Made by a program: the position numbers and the translations under genes | Assembly: GCF_030412785.1 (NCBI RefSeq) | Contig: NZ_CP125297.1 | Location: forward strand, 124,001 to 188,000 | DNA length: 64,000 nt | Direction of reading: 5' to 3' | From: Paraburkholderia sabiae | GTDB lineage: Bacteria; Pseudomonadota; Gammaproteobacteria; Burkholderiales; Burkholderiaceae | The notes under the pieces: generated by a model | Seen by the model: only the letters and a program-made list of their open reading frames with translations | Told to the model about the DNA's origin: nothing | Databases searched by the model: none | Part shown: one piece after another, positions 18,914 through 27,702 of the stretch | Layout: every line of letters starts with the position of its first letter | How positions within the stretch are numbered: the stretch's first letter is position 1

Positions 18914-19352
18914 TCATCGTTTTTTTTTACGCGCCATCGCGCGTTCGATACTGCGTGGGTGGACGCTGACGCCGAGATTGGTCTGCACTAGCGCAGCCAG
19001 TGCATGCGCTTGAAGGGGACTACCAGCGTGTCGGTGCTGCTCGATGAATCGCATAACTTCGTCGGTGACCTTGTGTGCTGACTTCGGACCGCGTGCGCGG
19101 GGTAACAGACCGGCGAGGCCTTCACGCTCGAAGGCAGCTTCAGCCTGGTAGTACGTCGGCCGCGACAAACCAAACAAGGCGGCTGCCTCGGCCTTGTTGA
19201 TGCCGTCCTGGCGGGCGTGGCGCAGCCTTCACCTGCACGAGATCGTTGGGATCGAAGAACGGCGAGTTCTGGAACCGCGGCGCGCGCACGGGTTCGGGCC
19301 TTGGGTTCAGCACGCCGAACTGGCGCAGGCGATCAAGCTTGGCGTTCTTGGG
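18914..19352 (-). pseudogene. HTH protein of the serine-recombinase element, copy 2, frameshifted
   Basis: Starts MPKNAKLDRLRQFGVLNPRP (19352), matching the intact copy-1 protein through FFDPNDLVQVK. A frameshift near 19215 moves to LFGLSRPTYYQAEAAFEREG and on to SVHPRSIERAM. Same domain layout as 13896-14357. Confidence 0.65.
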
Positions 19353-19530
19353 CATCGTGATCCATCGTTTGACTGTGTAAATACAAATATGCCGCAAATG
19401 GTAACGTGTCAAGGCGAATTCGCCACGTGAACAAAGCCGAATAAGCAGCGTTAATTGACACGAACGCGCGACGAGACGTGCGCTCAGCCAAAACGTTGCG
19501 GCGAAATTTGCCTAATCCGCGCGGCATAGT

Positions 19531-19818
19531 TTACTTTACGCGCGCGCGGCGATGGCGGCTCCTAATCTCGTCAATTAGGACCGCAAGATCCGCGAGGTCA
19601 TCGGGGCGCAGGAACGACTTGCCGCCCGCGACCTGAGCGAACACGTCCTGCTCGTCGACATTCGTCCAAGACGCAAGCAATGAACGCAGCCGCCCATGTG
19701 CGTCATAAAACATCACACGGTCCTCGCCCCAGTTCTGCTTGCGGGTGGCCAGCACAAAGCGCCTGCCCCGCCATGGATGGAACGGGTGAGTGACCTCGAT
19801 CTCTACACGCGCTTGAGC
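19531..19818 (-). CDS. DUF5372-like small protein, copy 2
   Basis: The frame reads [38 protein letters not shown] and [16 protein letters not shown]. The start codon is not clear; the frame is open upstream of the ATG at 19755 and the conserved THPFHP motif lies before it, so the true start is upstream, probably a non-ATG codon near 19818. Homologous to 13461-13684. Confidence 0.5.
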   Translation of the reverse strand, partial: AQARVEIEVTHPFHPWRGRRFVLATRKQNWGEDRVMFYDAHGRLRSLLASWTNVDEQDVFAQVAGGKSFLRPDDLADLAVLIDEIRSRHRRARVK

Positions 19819-20383
19819 ACCTGTACGATCTGCATTTGTGGACTTACGGGAAGCCGAAGGTTGAAGTGGCGGTTCAGGTGGTCGAACGTTGGATCATGGC
19901 GCGCCTGCCTCATCGCCCGTTCGAGTCGGTCCAGTCGGTGGACGACGCGATCCGCCCGCTACTGAAGAACTTGAACGAGCGCCCGTTTCAGAAGCTGCCT
20001 GGATGCCGCGCCAGCGCGCTCACCGAATTAAACGCGCCGGCCCTACAGCCACTGCCGGTGCAGCCGTATGAGCTCGCGCGGTTCAAGGCAATGACGGTCC
20101 ACATCGACTACCACATCGAGATCGATAAACATCGCTACAGCGTTCCTCGCCACGCTTCTGCACGACGAGGTCGCGCGGCGAGAGCAGAAGAAGCTCGGCG
20201 TGCGGCTCGCCCGCGCTGGCTTCTCCCTGGGCAAAACGCTCGAGAACTTCGACTTCGACCGCGTGCCCAAACTCAACCGCGCTCACATCCATGATCTCGC
20301 CACCGGCCGCTACATCGACGAGAAGGTCTCCGTCCTGATGGTCGGCCAAACCGTGCACGAGACATAATGCTCACCTCCCTATG

Positions 20384-22444
20384 TCATTGAAGATCAATGG
20401 ATAACTGATTTGAGTTATCTGATTGCGGATGGTCCGCAGCCCGTCGCACCAGATAATTGTCGACGTCCACCTGCTGGGTGATCCATGGCGCGCCCAGACA
20501 AGCCTGTGACGCCGGCAACCTCCCGACTCGAATCAGGCGGATGACGGTTGGCGCACTGATACCCAGCAGGGTCGCTACTTCTGTAACCGTCAGTTCGCGG
20601 CGCTCCTGCCGTTCGCCCTCGCGATATGCAGGGATGCGACGGTCTTTCCGCAGCGTGCAGATTCGCGCAGCGGTCCAGGTGTGGCCCTTCGCCGTCCGTT
20701 TGCCCAGTCGATTGATGACCGCCGCTACGCCTTGATCTGCCAACGTTCTCGCCAACGCGCGAACAATGTCTATCGTTGCGACATCGGTGGCCCAGCGATG
20801 CTCACCTGTGTGGCTCTTCTCGAACACGATCTCGGTGTGATCGCCTCCTTGCCAATGCACGAGTGCACGAATCGTGTCGTCCTGCTTTGTGGCAACGATC
20901 TCCTTGACGACCGTCCTAAGAATGCGTTTCTTGATCTCGACCGAACTGGCCGGGTGATGCCATAGCCGGGGCAGGTCTTCACCGAGTCGCAGAAGTTCAT
21001 CGCGCGCGCCTACACTCAGCGCCCTCGATGACTATTCGCGCAGGAGGTCCAGCTCGGTCTGTATTTGTGCCTGTGTCTTCAGCGTTTCATTCCACCGTCG
21101 CTCAAGTTCCGCCGCAACCAGCCGGTTCTCAGGATCAATCGCATCGTATTGCCGACGTGCTCGCGCAGCTTCATATCGTGCCTGTTCAAGCGCCAGCTCC
21201 TTGTGCCGCACGCGTTCGTCCTGCTCTGTTCGCGCACGCTCGATGGCCTCGAGTGATGCACGAATACCTAACGGTTGAAGCTGGCGCAAAACTTCTTCAG
21301 TAACGCGTTGATCAACACGAACCGCACCAAACGAAATGCAGCGCGGGCCACCATGGTTGATCATGCTGCCCTGACAGTTGTACCGCGCGACGGTGCCTTT
21401 GGTGCCGGAATACGCAACGTGCAGCTTGCGCCCGCAGTGACCGCAACGAAGCAGTCCCGCCAGAAGCGAGCTCCCGCGCTTGACAGCGCCGCGGACCATG
21501 TTGCCCTTCATGTTCGCGTTATGGGTAATCAATTTGCGATTCGCCTCATACTCGTCCCAGCTAATGTAGCCCGCGTGGTGCTCGATGATCAAGGCCTGCC
21601 ATTCCTCGCGCTGGAGGGGGTTGCCCGCAAACACTCGCTTGCGTCCGTTCACAATGCGAGCAATAGTCCGGGTCTTGCCAAACGCGTATGCGCCGCCATA
21701 CGTCGGATTCGTCAGGATGTGCAGAAGGGTGTTATAGACGGGAAGCTTCCATACAATGTGGCGCCCGTCCGGGCCGTAGTTCACCGCGGGCAGCTCAATG
21801 CATTCCTGTCGAATCCATAGAAGCACCTGCCTGACGCTACCAAACTCGCGAAACTTCCGGAACGCCAGATCGAGCGCTTCCCGGACGCGGGCGTCAGGAT
21901 CCATCTCGATACGGTTTCCTTGTGCACGCACATAACCGATTGGCACCGACGTGAACAGTTCACCGCGTTTGGCTTTCTGATCAAGAGCCGCCTGTGAGCG
22001 TTGGCGAAACGTCGAAAGCTCCATCTCGGAAAGCGTGCCCTTCATGCCTAATAGAAGGCGATCGTTAGGCTGTCTCGGATCGTAAATTCCATCTTCGTCA
22101 ATCAGCAGGCATCCTACAAGACGACAGAATTCCAGAAGCGTGTGCCAGTCACGACCATTGCGCGCGAGACGTGACGCTTCGATGCAGAATACGGCACCCA
22201 CTTCGCCGCTGCACAGTGCCACCAACAGGCGCTCGAATCCAGGACGATGATTGCCAGAGCCGGAGCGACCCAGGTCGTCATCGATAACCGTCGCATCTGG
22301 CCAGCCAAGTCCGCGTGCGCGATCGGCAAGCCCGTATTGGCGCAACTGGCTCTCGCGATTGTGGTGGACCTGATCCAGCGTTGACTGACGGACGTACACG
22401 TATGCACGACGGGAAAGGTGTTCAGCGCCGATCTTGCTCATCAC
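20384..22444 (-). pseudogene. Large serine recombinase, copy 3, interrupted by one amber codon
   Basis: The frame of 22444-20384 is 687 codons long with a single in-frame TAG at 21034-21032. Before it: AYVYVRQSTLDQVHHNRESQ with the nucleophile Ser, EASRLARNGRDWHTLL, the recombinase domain, LLRCGHCGRKLHVAYSG zinc ribbon and a coiled coil (about 410-470). After it the frame continues with DELLRLGEDLPRLWHHPAS and ends with a MerR-like excisionase domain (VATLLGISAPTVIRLIRVG). Unlike the other copies there is no frameshift, so a suppressor or single reversion would restore a full protein. Confidence 0.8.
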
Positions 22445-22589
22445 GCGCCTCCGCTTCGATGACGTCGATCAACGCGAACATCAGCAGCGCCAGTTGCGTC
22501 ACCAGCTCGGCTTGAATCTCCTCTGATACTAACGCCTCCGGCACGGTTTCCTCGAACAGATCCTTCTGCCTCGTCATCTGGTTGCGCAT
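22422..22589 (-). CDS. 55-aa protein upstream of recombinase copy 3
   Basis: A small ORF with an excellent ribosome site (GGGAGG, 6 nt before the ATG at 22589). It encodes MRNQMTRQKDLFEETVPE and ends overlapping the recombinase start by about 23 nt. No domain recognised. It probably corresponds in position to the ~97-aa protein of copies 1 and 2. Confidence 0.5.
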   Translation of the reverse strand: MRNQMTRQKDLFEETVPEALVSEEIQAELVTQLALLMFALIDVIEAEARDEQDRR

Positions 22590-22857
22590 CTTTGCCTCCC
22601 TCAGGTGTTACCGCCGCAAAGCACGATAACGCCGTGTCGACCAGGCGCAGAAGTTCAATCAGCACCGCATGAGGCAATTCCGGCTGGACGACGACAGACA
22701 TGCGGGCAGCATCCTCGCCTGTCATCCACGGCGGAAGATGCGTCAGGGTGCCATCGGGCTGCCGGATAGTCAGATACGACTCGCCCCGGTAATTGTTCAT
22801 CCCGATGACGGTTATCCGTTCACCGCAGCGAGGGTGAAACGGATAGCGGATGATCAC
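22441..22857 (-). CDS. Small DUF5372-like protein of copy 3
   Basis: From a GTG at 22857 the frame begins VIIRYPFHPRCGERITVIG, resembling the [14 protein letters not shown] start of the DUF5372-like proteins, then SYLTIRQPDGTLTHLPPWMT and PELPHAVLIELLRLVDTAL. The tail beyond about 22600 overlaps the 55-aa gene and may not be real. Function unknown. Confidence 0.45.
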   Translation of the reverse strand: MIIRYPFHPRCGERITVIGMNNYRGESYLTIRQPDGTLTHLPPWMTGEDAARMSVVVQPELPHAVLIELLRLVDTALSCFAAVTPEGGKDAQPDDEAEGSVRGNRAGGVSIRGDSSRAGDATGAADVRVDRRHRSGGA

Positions 22858-23446
22858 ATCATCGCAATGACGATGGGCAGTGTGTAGCGGGTTCGTCCGG
22901 TGTGGGCAAGTCGCATCTCGCGCAGGCCTTGGCCACTGCGCCGCACGCCAGGGCCGCAATGTCCTGTTCATCGCGCAAACCGAATTGCTCAAGAAGCTGC
23001 ATGCAGCACGGGCGACTGAGCTCTATGAACGCAAGTCGCAGCAGTTCGTGCGCGTTCCGGTGCTGATCGTCGATGACTTCGCACTCAAACCCCTGCGTGC
23101 GCCCCACGGCGAAGACTTCCACGGCCTGATCGCCGCCAGGTATGAGCGCGCGGCGACGATCCTGAAGTCAGATCTCCACTTCAGCGAATGGGGCGACGCG
23201 TTCCCCGACAACCGCATCCTCGGTGCTGCCACGCTCGATGGGCTACGGCATAGCGCCTACCGTGTCGTCATTGAGGGTGAGAGCTTCCGCAAGCCGAAAC
23301 CGATGCCCGAAAACGGCGAAAACGCCGTTGCAAAATCAGGCAAAAAAACGCATTCTTGAGTCCCTTCGAAATCGCGTTTCGGGGCCACTCCAGGCGGCCT
23401 CATTACACCGATCATCCCCGGCTCGATTATGCCGATCCGTGACACC

Positions 23447-24475
23447 CAGCGTGGAGGATGAAGCATTTCGGGACCTGGCGCGCGCCGAGGACGATCTGAA
23501 GCGTGCGCGGCAACGGCTGAAGGGTTGTCTGCTCTCGCACGGGGTGTGCTATACGGGCCGAGCCGATTGGGGAAAGGCGCACCGGCGCTGGCTGAGCGCG
23601 TACGCGTTCGACAGCGCGTGGCAGCAGCTCGCCTTCGAGGAGCTTCGGCGCATGATCGAGGACCGGCTCGCACAATGTGAGCGACTCGAGGTCGCGCTAC
23701 GCGAGGCGGTCGTCGACTGGCACTTTTATCCGGCCGTCCTCGGCCTACAGACGATGCGCGGTGTGCAGTTCACCACGGCGGTGGGCATGCTGGCCGAGCT
23801 CAGTGATCTGTCGCGCTTCGTGCATCCACGCCAGCTGATGGCCTGGCTCGGCGTAACGCCATCCGAACACTCCTCGGGAGACAAGCGCCGTCTGGGCAGG
23901 GCAGTATCACCAAGACCGGCAACAGCTATGGAAGGAAGCTGCTCGCCGAAGCGGCGTGGAGCTACCGGCACCCGGCCCGCTTAAGTCCTGAGATCCAGCG
24001 CAGGCACGAAGGCATCCCGAAGCCCATCGTGGACCGTGCCTGGGACGCGCAGGTGCGCTTGTGCCGTCGCTATCGGAAACTCACCGCGCGCGGCAAGGAG
24101 AAGAACATCGCAGTGGTCGCAGTCGCTCGCGAACTCAGCGGCTTCATTTGGGACATCAGCCGGCTGGCCATGTCGCTGGCCGTACCGGCAGAGGCGCACG
24201 CGGTGTAACACAGCACTTCATCAACCAGCTATAACCCACCTGCAGGAGCTTCCTGAGGGCGGCGTAGCGCGGGCACGCGAGTAACCCCCGAAGATACTAC
24301 GCAAGGAATGTCATCCAATGTGCGACCATAGGTAGCGGCAGGCTCGTTGGACGGACCCCTGTAATGCGGTACCCAGCCCGCGAATATCAGCGTGCTCCAC
24401 CGTCGAGATTTACTGCTACGTCGCCCTCAGGAAATTCAAGCAACATGTCTTCAGAGAAACTAATAAAACCGATCC
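23447..24475 (+). pseudogene. IS110-family element remnant (transposase 5' end missing)
   Basis: Begins abruptly at VEDEAFRDLARA, directly after IS21 DNA, then RWLSAYAFDSAWQQLAFEEL, RGVQFTTAVGMLAEL and HPRQLMAWLGVTPSEHSSG (transposase_20 domain). A frameshift near 23890 moves to the frame with GRKLLAEAAWSYRHPARLS, finishing near 24208. The 3' tail, ending in TTTACTGCTACGTCGCCCTC (near 24410-24430), recurs at 54.2-54.3, 55.5 and 56.8 kb, marking the same IS type. Confidence 0.7.
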
Positions 24476-24510
24476 CGCACTGACACGGAAGTCATATCAG
24501 CATCTAGCAA

Positions 24511-24521
24511 GGTAATATACC
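24511..24521. promoter_or_regulatory. Operator-like motif upstream of the threonine-kinase-like gene
   Basis: GGTAATATACC, a near-palindrome, sharing TAATATACC exactly with the M24 operon operator (2673-2681). It lies about 320 bp before the kinase start, between the IS110 tail and the gene. The rest of 24476-24839 holds nothing recognised. Confidence 0.35.
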
Positions 24522-24839
24522 TGCGCATCGTCGAGGGGTGTACGCAAGCTTGTCGCAACCGCGACACAAATTGGCGGGGTTGTCGGCATTGATTGCCCGT
24601 CCACCAAGGAAAAATATCACCCCCGACCTACCCGAACTGGCGTACTGACGGACTTCAAGCAAGCCGGCATGAATCTCGCAATACCTAACACTGAGACACG
24701 ACGGGATTCCGCTCCTAAGACCGGCTACAGCTTCGTCGCGGTTGGCTAACGGAGGACCGCTCTCCTCTTCGCGGCCGAGTAGTGAGACGCCCGCTCTCCG
24801 CTCATGAAAGAGCTGAAACTCGCACCGGTAGGTTCGTTT

Positions 24840-25739
24840 ATGCACTGCAGAGAAGGATTTGGTGAAGCGATTGGGCATCATGGTGAGCTTCTACAGGGTG
24901 TCTTTGAGAGCGACGGAGGTCGCTTGCGTCGGGGCTTGGTTTCGCTGCCTTGCCCTAACCTAAGGTCAAAAGCAAGATTTTTAGCCAATGGCGAAATGCA
25001 GGTATCCGTTAGCCCACAGAGTTGCGAAAAGGCGAAGCGCGCAGCCGCGCTTACGCTCAATACGTTCGCACAAACAGGAATCGGCGGAAATGTGACGATT
25101 AATAGCAATATCGCCATCGGCCGCGGTATGGGGTCATCTACTGCCGACGTTGTGGCCACAATCTTAGCGGTGCTAGACTACTTGAACGTCCAAACCTCAA
25201 TTGATCGTGTAATGCAGATTGCCGTGGAGGCCGAGACGGCATGTGATTCCACGCTGTTTTCTCAGCATGCCGTGCTCTTTGCACAACGCGAGGGGCTTGT
25301 AATTGAAGCGTTCACAAACTCACTGCCCAACGTTGACATCATTAGCATCGATGCAGCTCCGGCGCAGTCCGTAGATACCGTCACGTTTAAACCGGCTGAG
25401 TATAGCCACATAGAGATCGAAACGTTTCGTTCATTACTGGCTCTCCTGCGCCACGCGATTAAGACTTCGAATCTCAAATTGCTCGGCCGTGTTGCGACGG
25501 CGAGCGCCCGAATCAATCAAAGATTTTTGCCAAAACCGCACTTGGATCGCATCGAAGAAATCGGTGTTCGACATGGCGCGATCGGTATGCAAGTTGCACA
25601 CAGCGGAACCGTCGTTGGTTTGATGTTCGACCCGGAGGACGAGAAGAACGCAGCTCATATGGAACTGGCTACGCGTGATCTGAGGCGTTCAGGTTTTGAG
25701 CAGTCTATCTTACACACAACCAGTGTTTCGTGCCGTTGA
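24840..25739 (+). CDS. GHMP-family kinase, PduX-like L-threonine kinase
   Basis: 299 aa from the ATG at 24840, matching the 300-aa length of PduX; GGTAGG lies 7 nt upstream. An ATG at 24804 is possible but has no ribosome site. Motifs: GHHGELLQG (12-20) matching the PduX start, the ATP-binding GRGMGSSTAD (94-103), and the C-terminal VAHSGTVVGLMFD, nearly as in PduX. PduX makes O-phospho-L-threonine from L-threonine and ATP. Nothing else from cobalamin synthesis is nearby, so the phospho-amino acid is probably the activated substrate for the PLP enzyme two genes downstream. Homoserine kinase (ThrB) is a more distant relative. Confidence 0.85.
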   Translation: MHCREGFGEAIGHHGELLQGVFESDGGRLRRGLVSLPCPNLRSKARFLANGEMQVSVSPQSCEKAKRAAALTLNTFAQTGIGGNVTINSNIAIGRGMGSSTADVVATILAVLDYLNVQTSIDRVMQIAVEAETACDSTLFSQHAVLFAQREGLVIEAFTNSLPNVDIISIDAAPAQSVDTVTFKPAEYSHIEIETFRSLLALLRHAIKTSNLKLLGRVATASARINQRFLPKPHLDRIEEIGVRHGAIGMQVAHSGTVVGLMFDPEDEKNAAHMELATRDLRRSGFEQSILHTTSVSCR

Positions 25740-25827
25740 TTCTCGAATAAGGACTTGGGTAGATTTTCCAGATCGATGCGGTCCGCTCGAACAGTTTGCA
25801 CTTTTCTTTTTGTGAGGAGACACATCG

Positions 25828-25923
25828 ATGAATTCGCTCTATCAGTTGCTTGACTTGACAGAGTCTCCGCCGATTGTTTTACCAGTGGTCAACGAGAAAA
25901 AGCATTCGCAGCCAAACAACTGA
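25828..25923 (+). CDS. 31-codon small ORF between kinase and PLP genes
   Basis: A strong ribosome site (GAGGAG, 9 nt upstream) precedes ATG at 25828. The frame reads MNSLYQLLDLTESPPIVLP, then VVNEKKHSQPNN and stop. It could be a small peptide, a coupling leader, or the detached N-terminus of the downstream fold-II PLP enzyme, whose relatives often begin with a similar helix and TPLV-like strand. No homologue is recognised. Confidence 0.4.
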   Translation: MNSLYQLLDLTESPPIVLPVVNEKKHSQPNN

Positions 25924-26076
25924 CCTCCAGATGCTTGCGACTACCGTAATTGTCGACGGTACAGTGCAATGTTCAGTCGCTTGCAGGTCGCACGTACGGT
26001 CTCGTTATCGAACTGAAAATCATTTTTGTGGACTTTCCCTAACGACAGAACCAAACACTACTTGGTGGAAGAACTG

Positions 26077-27702
26077 ATGTTTGATCGAATTCAAATGCGA
26101 AATTTAGAGGATTTTGAAAATCCTCGAATCGTCAGACTGACTGATGATTTATATGGCGCCAGCTTCTTTCTCATGAAGCTCCTACCAGCCAGATTCATGT
26201 TAGAGCGGGCTACAGAAGAAGGGTTATTAAGGCCCGGGGCGACTATCTGCGAGTCGTCATCCGGCACTTTTGGTCTTGCTTTGGCTATGCTTTCCGTACA
26301 ATATGGATACAAATTAATACTAGTGAGCGACTGGTCGATCGACAGGCACCTTCATAAAAGACTTTTAGAGTTGGGAGTGCAAATCGAAATTGTGGAGAAA
26401 CCCGCCCGCACCGGCGGACTTCAGCAAGCGCGGTTAAACAGGCTCGCCAAATATCTGAATGAAATAACTGGCAGCTATTGGCCTTCACAATATTCCAATA
26501 CCGATAATCCGTTGGCGTACGGCAAATTTGCAGAGTTCCTGATTCAAAGATTCGGAAAGGTCGATTGCTTAGTGGGCCCTGTTGGATCAGGTGGCTCGAT
26601 GTCCGGTACGACCACGTTTCTTCGGACGCTGTTTCCTGAGTTGCACGCGGTTGGTGTTGACACTCCGACCTCTGTTCTGTTTGGGCAACCTATCGGAAAA
26701 TCGGTTCCCCTTAGCGGACTTGGCGGCGCGGTTGTTCCATCCAATGTTGATCACACTCAGTTTGATGAAATTCACTGGCTAACGCCTGTGGAGGTGTTCC
26801 ACGCAACTCATCAATTGCATCTGCATCACGGATTGTTTTTGGGTCCCACTAGCGGTGCGGCGTACAAAGTGGCCGACTGGTGGTCAAGAAAAAACCCCGG
26901 GAAAAAAGTCGTCGCAATCTTTCCCGATGAGGGCCATCGTTACGTCGAGACGGTCTATGACGAGAACTGGCTTTCCTCCTTACCTGGATGGCCTACATCG
27001 GGGTCCCGCGAACCTGTGGTTGTAGATGCGCCTGACCAAGAGATGACCGCATGGTCTACCTACGCTTGGCGCAGGCGAACGCTCGACCAGGTCCTATCTA
27101 GCCTAATCCATAAGCCCCCTATTATTTTGCATACGTCTCAACAACAGATGTCTGACCCAGCCTCGCCTGAGCGCAACTTGAACGCACCACGCAAGAGTCA
27201 CCCCCTTATCGCAGAAAGGCAAGACGCAAAGCTGATATTCTTGACGCGCTTTGATAGCGCATCGGTTGCCCACCTTCAGCTGAAGGCCGAACAGACACAC
27301 TTCGTGGATTCGCTGTATACGGTGTTTCGCGAGCTTCAAACTAGTTCTCTTGACGAGAACGAGCACCCCTGCTCGGTTGCAGTCGGCGATAAGATCGTCG
27401 GCTTCTTTGTCTTGCGTGAAAAGGCCGCCTTGCCGGACTGGGCGCCGTCAGACTCTGTTACGGTGCATAGCTTCCGGATTGATCAACTATATCAGGGCAA
27501 TGGATATGGTAAGGCGGCAGCTGGATTAATAGCTGATTGGGTTCTGTCGAATCGACGCCATGTTAATCGTCTTATGCTCGCCGTCAATCGAAGCAATGTT
27601 ATAGCCAAGCAAACCTATCTGAGTTCTGGCTTTTACGAAACCGGCATCAATTATTGTGGAGCTACAGGATATCAAGATATTTTGGAATATAAACTAATGT
27701 GA
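26077..27702 (+). CDS. CysK/SbnA-like PLP enzyme fused to a GNAT acetyltransferase
   Basis: 541 aa from the ATG at 26077 (GGTGGAAGA upstream); a TTG at 26026 is an alternative. Residues about 15-320 form a fold-type II PLP domain: the presumed Schiff-base Lys34 in FLMKLLPARFML, SSGTFG (61-66) where cysteine synthases have TSGNTG, the phosphate loop GPVGSGGSMSG (166-176), and GPTSGAA near 275. Residues about 365-541 form a GNAT domain with the acetyl-CoA loop QGNGYGK. SbnA-type relatives replace the phosphate of O-phosphoserine with an amine. The fusion suggests that the amino acid formed is N-acetylated by the same protein. Low-GC coding compared with the IS DNA suggests transfer. Confidence 0.8.
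   Translation: MFDRIQMRNLEDFENPRIVRLTDDLYGASFFLMKLLPARFMLERATEEGLLRPGATICESSSGTFGLALAMLSVQYGYKLILVSDWSIDRHLHKRLLELGVQIEIVEKPARTGGLQQARLNRLAKYLNEITGSYWPSQYSNTDNPLAYGKFAEFLIQRFGKVDCLVGPVGSGGSMSGTTTFLRTLFPELHAVGVDTPTSVLFGQPIGKSVPLSGLGGAVVPSNVDHTQFDEIHWLTPVEVFHATHQLHLHHGLFLGPTSGAAYKVADWWSRKNPGKKVVAIFPDEGHRYVETVYDENWLSSLPGWPTSGSREPVVVDAPDQEMTAWSTYAWRRRTLDQVLSSLIHKPPIILHTSQQQMSDPASPERNLNAPRKSHPLIAERQDAKLIFLTRFDSASVAHLQLKAEQTHFVDSLYTVFRELQTSSLDENEHPCSVAVGDKIVGFFVLREKAALPDWAPSDSVTVHSFRIDQLYQGNGYGKAAAGLIADWVLSNRRHVNRLMLAVNRSNVIAKQTYLSSGFYETGINYCGATGYQDILEYKLM

Larger units (their letters stand above)
17650..19856 (-). mobile_element. Serine-recombinase element, copy 2, inserted in istA
   Basis: Inverted relative to copy 1 and holding the same gene order on the minus strand: DUF5372-like, HTH, small protein, recombinase. 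The istA reading frame joins cleanly across it (GCG at 17647-17649 to AAG at 19857), which fixes the ends within a few bases. No target duplication longer than about 3 bp is visible. Confidence 0.65.
17030..20150 (+). pseudogene. IS21 istA, split by serine-recombinase element copy 2
   Basis: 5' part 17030-17649: LKRKxVTLxLLWEEY-like block (VTLTLLWEEYQAEF), YTQFCEHY, then after a frameshift EKLFVDFAGPTLPL, FICATPAETMEDWL and FYGGVPQLIVIDNPRAMI. Coding breaks at the codon for Ala in PQDKA (17649) and resumes at 19857 with [16 protein letters not shown], continuing to [12 protein letters not shown]. The gap is exactly the recombinase element. The istA 3' end is then fused by a deletion to the istB start. 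Confidence 0.75.
20354..22898 (-). mobile_element. Serine-recombinase element, copy 3, inserted in the istB Walker A codons
   Basis: Bounded by the two istB halves (ACCG at 20350-20353; GGTGTGGGC from 22899). It carries, on the minus strand, a small DUF5372-like gene, a 55-aa gene and a long serine recombinase. It is related to but clearly diverged from copies 1 and 2: it has no HTH gene and the recombinase differs along its length. Confidence 0.65.
20150..23359 (+). pseudogene. IS21 istB, split by serine-recombinase element copy 3
   Basis: 5' part 20150-20353: [48 protein letters not shown]. It is cut inside the Walker A motif; GVGKSHLAQALGHCAARQG resumes at 22899, followed by VPVLIVDDFALKPL (Walker B) and ERAATILKSDLHFSEWGDAF to the stop at 23359. 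IstB is the AAA+ ATPase helper of the IS21 transposase. Joining the halves restores the P-loop coding sequence. Confidence 0.8.

Noticed and set aside
13456..19856. Inverted serine-recombinase copies 1 and 2 as the two ends of one composite transposon
   Set aside because: Each copy sits inside a different broken IS gene (IS3 orfB, istA) whose halves rejoin when the copy is removed, so they are separate insertions.
24804..24839. Upstream ATG of the threonine-kinase-like gene
   Set aside because: No ribosome site, and the start at 24840 gives the expected 299-aa length with the family N-terminus.
25828..25923. sORF as a graspetide precursor for the ATP-grasp enzyme
   Set aside because: It lacks the repeated Thr/Ser-Asp/Glu core of graspetides and lies about 15 kb from the ATP-grasp gene, which resembles amino-acid ligases.
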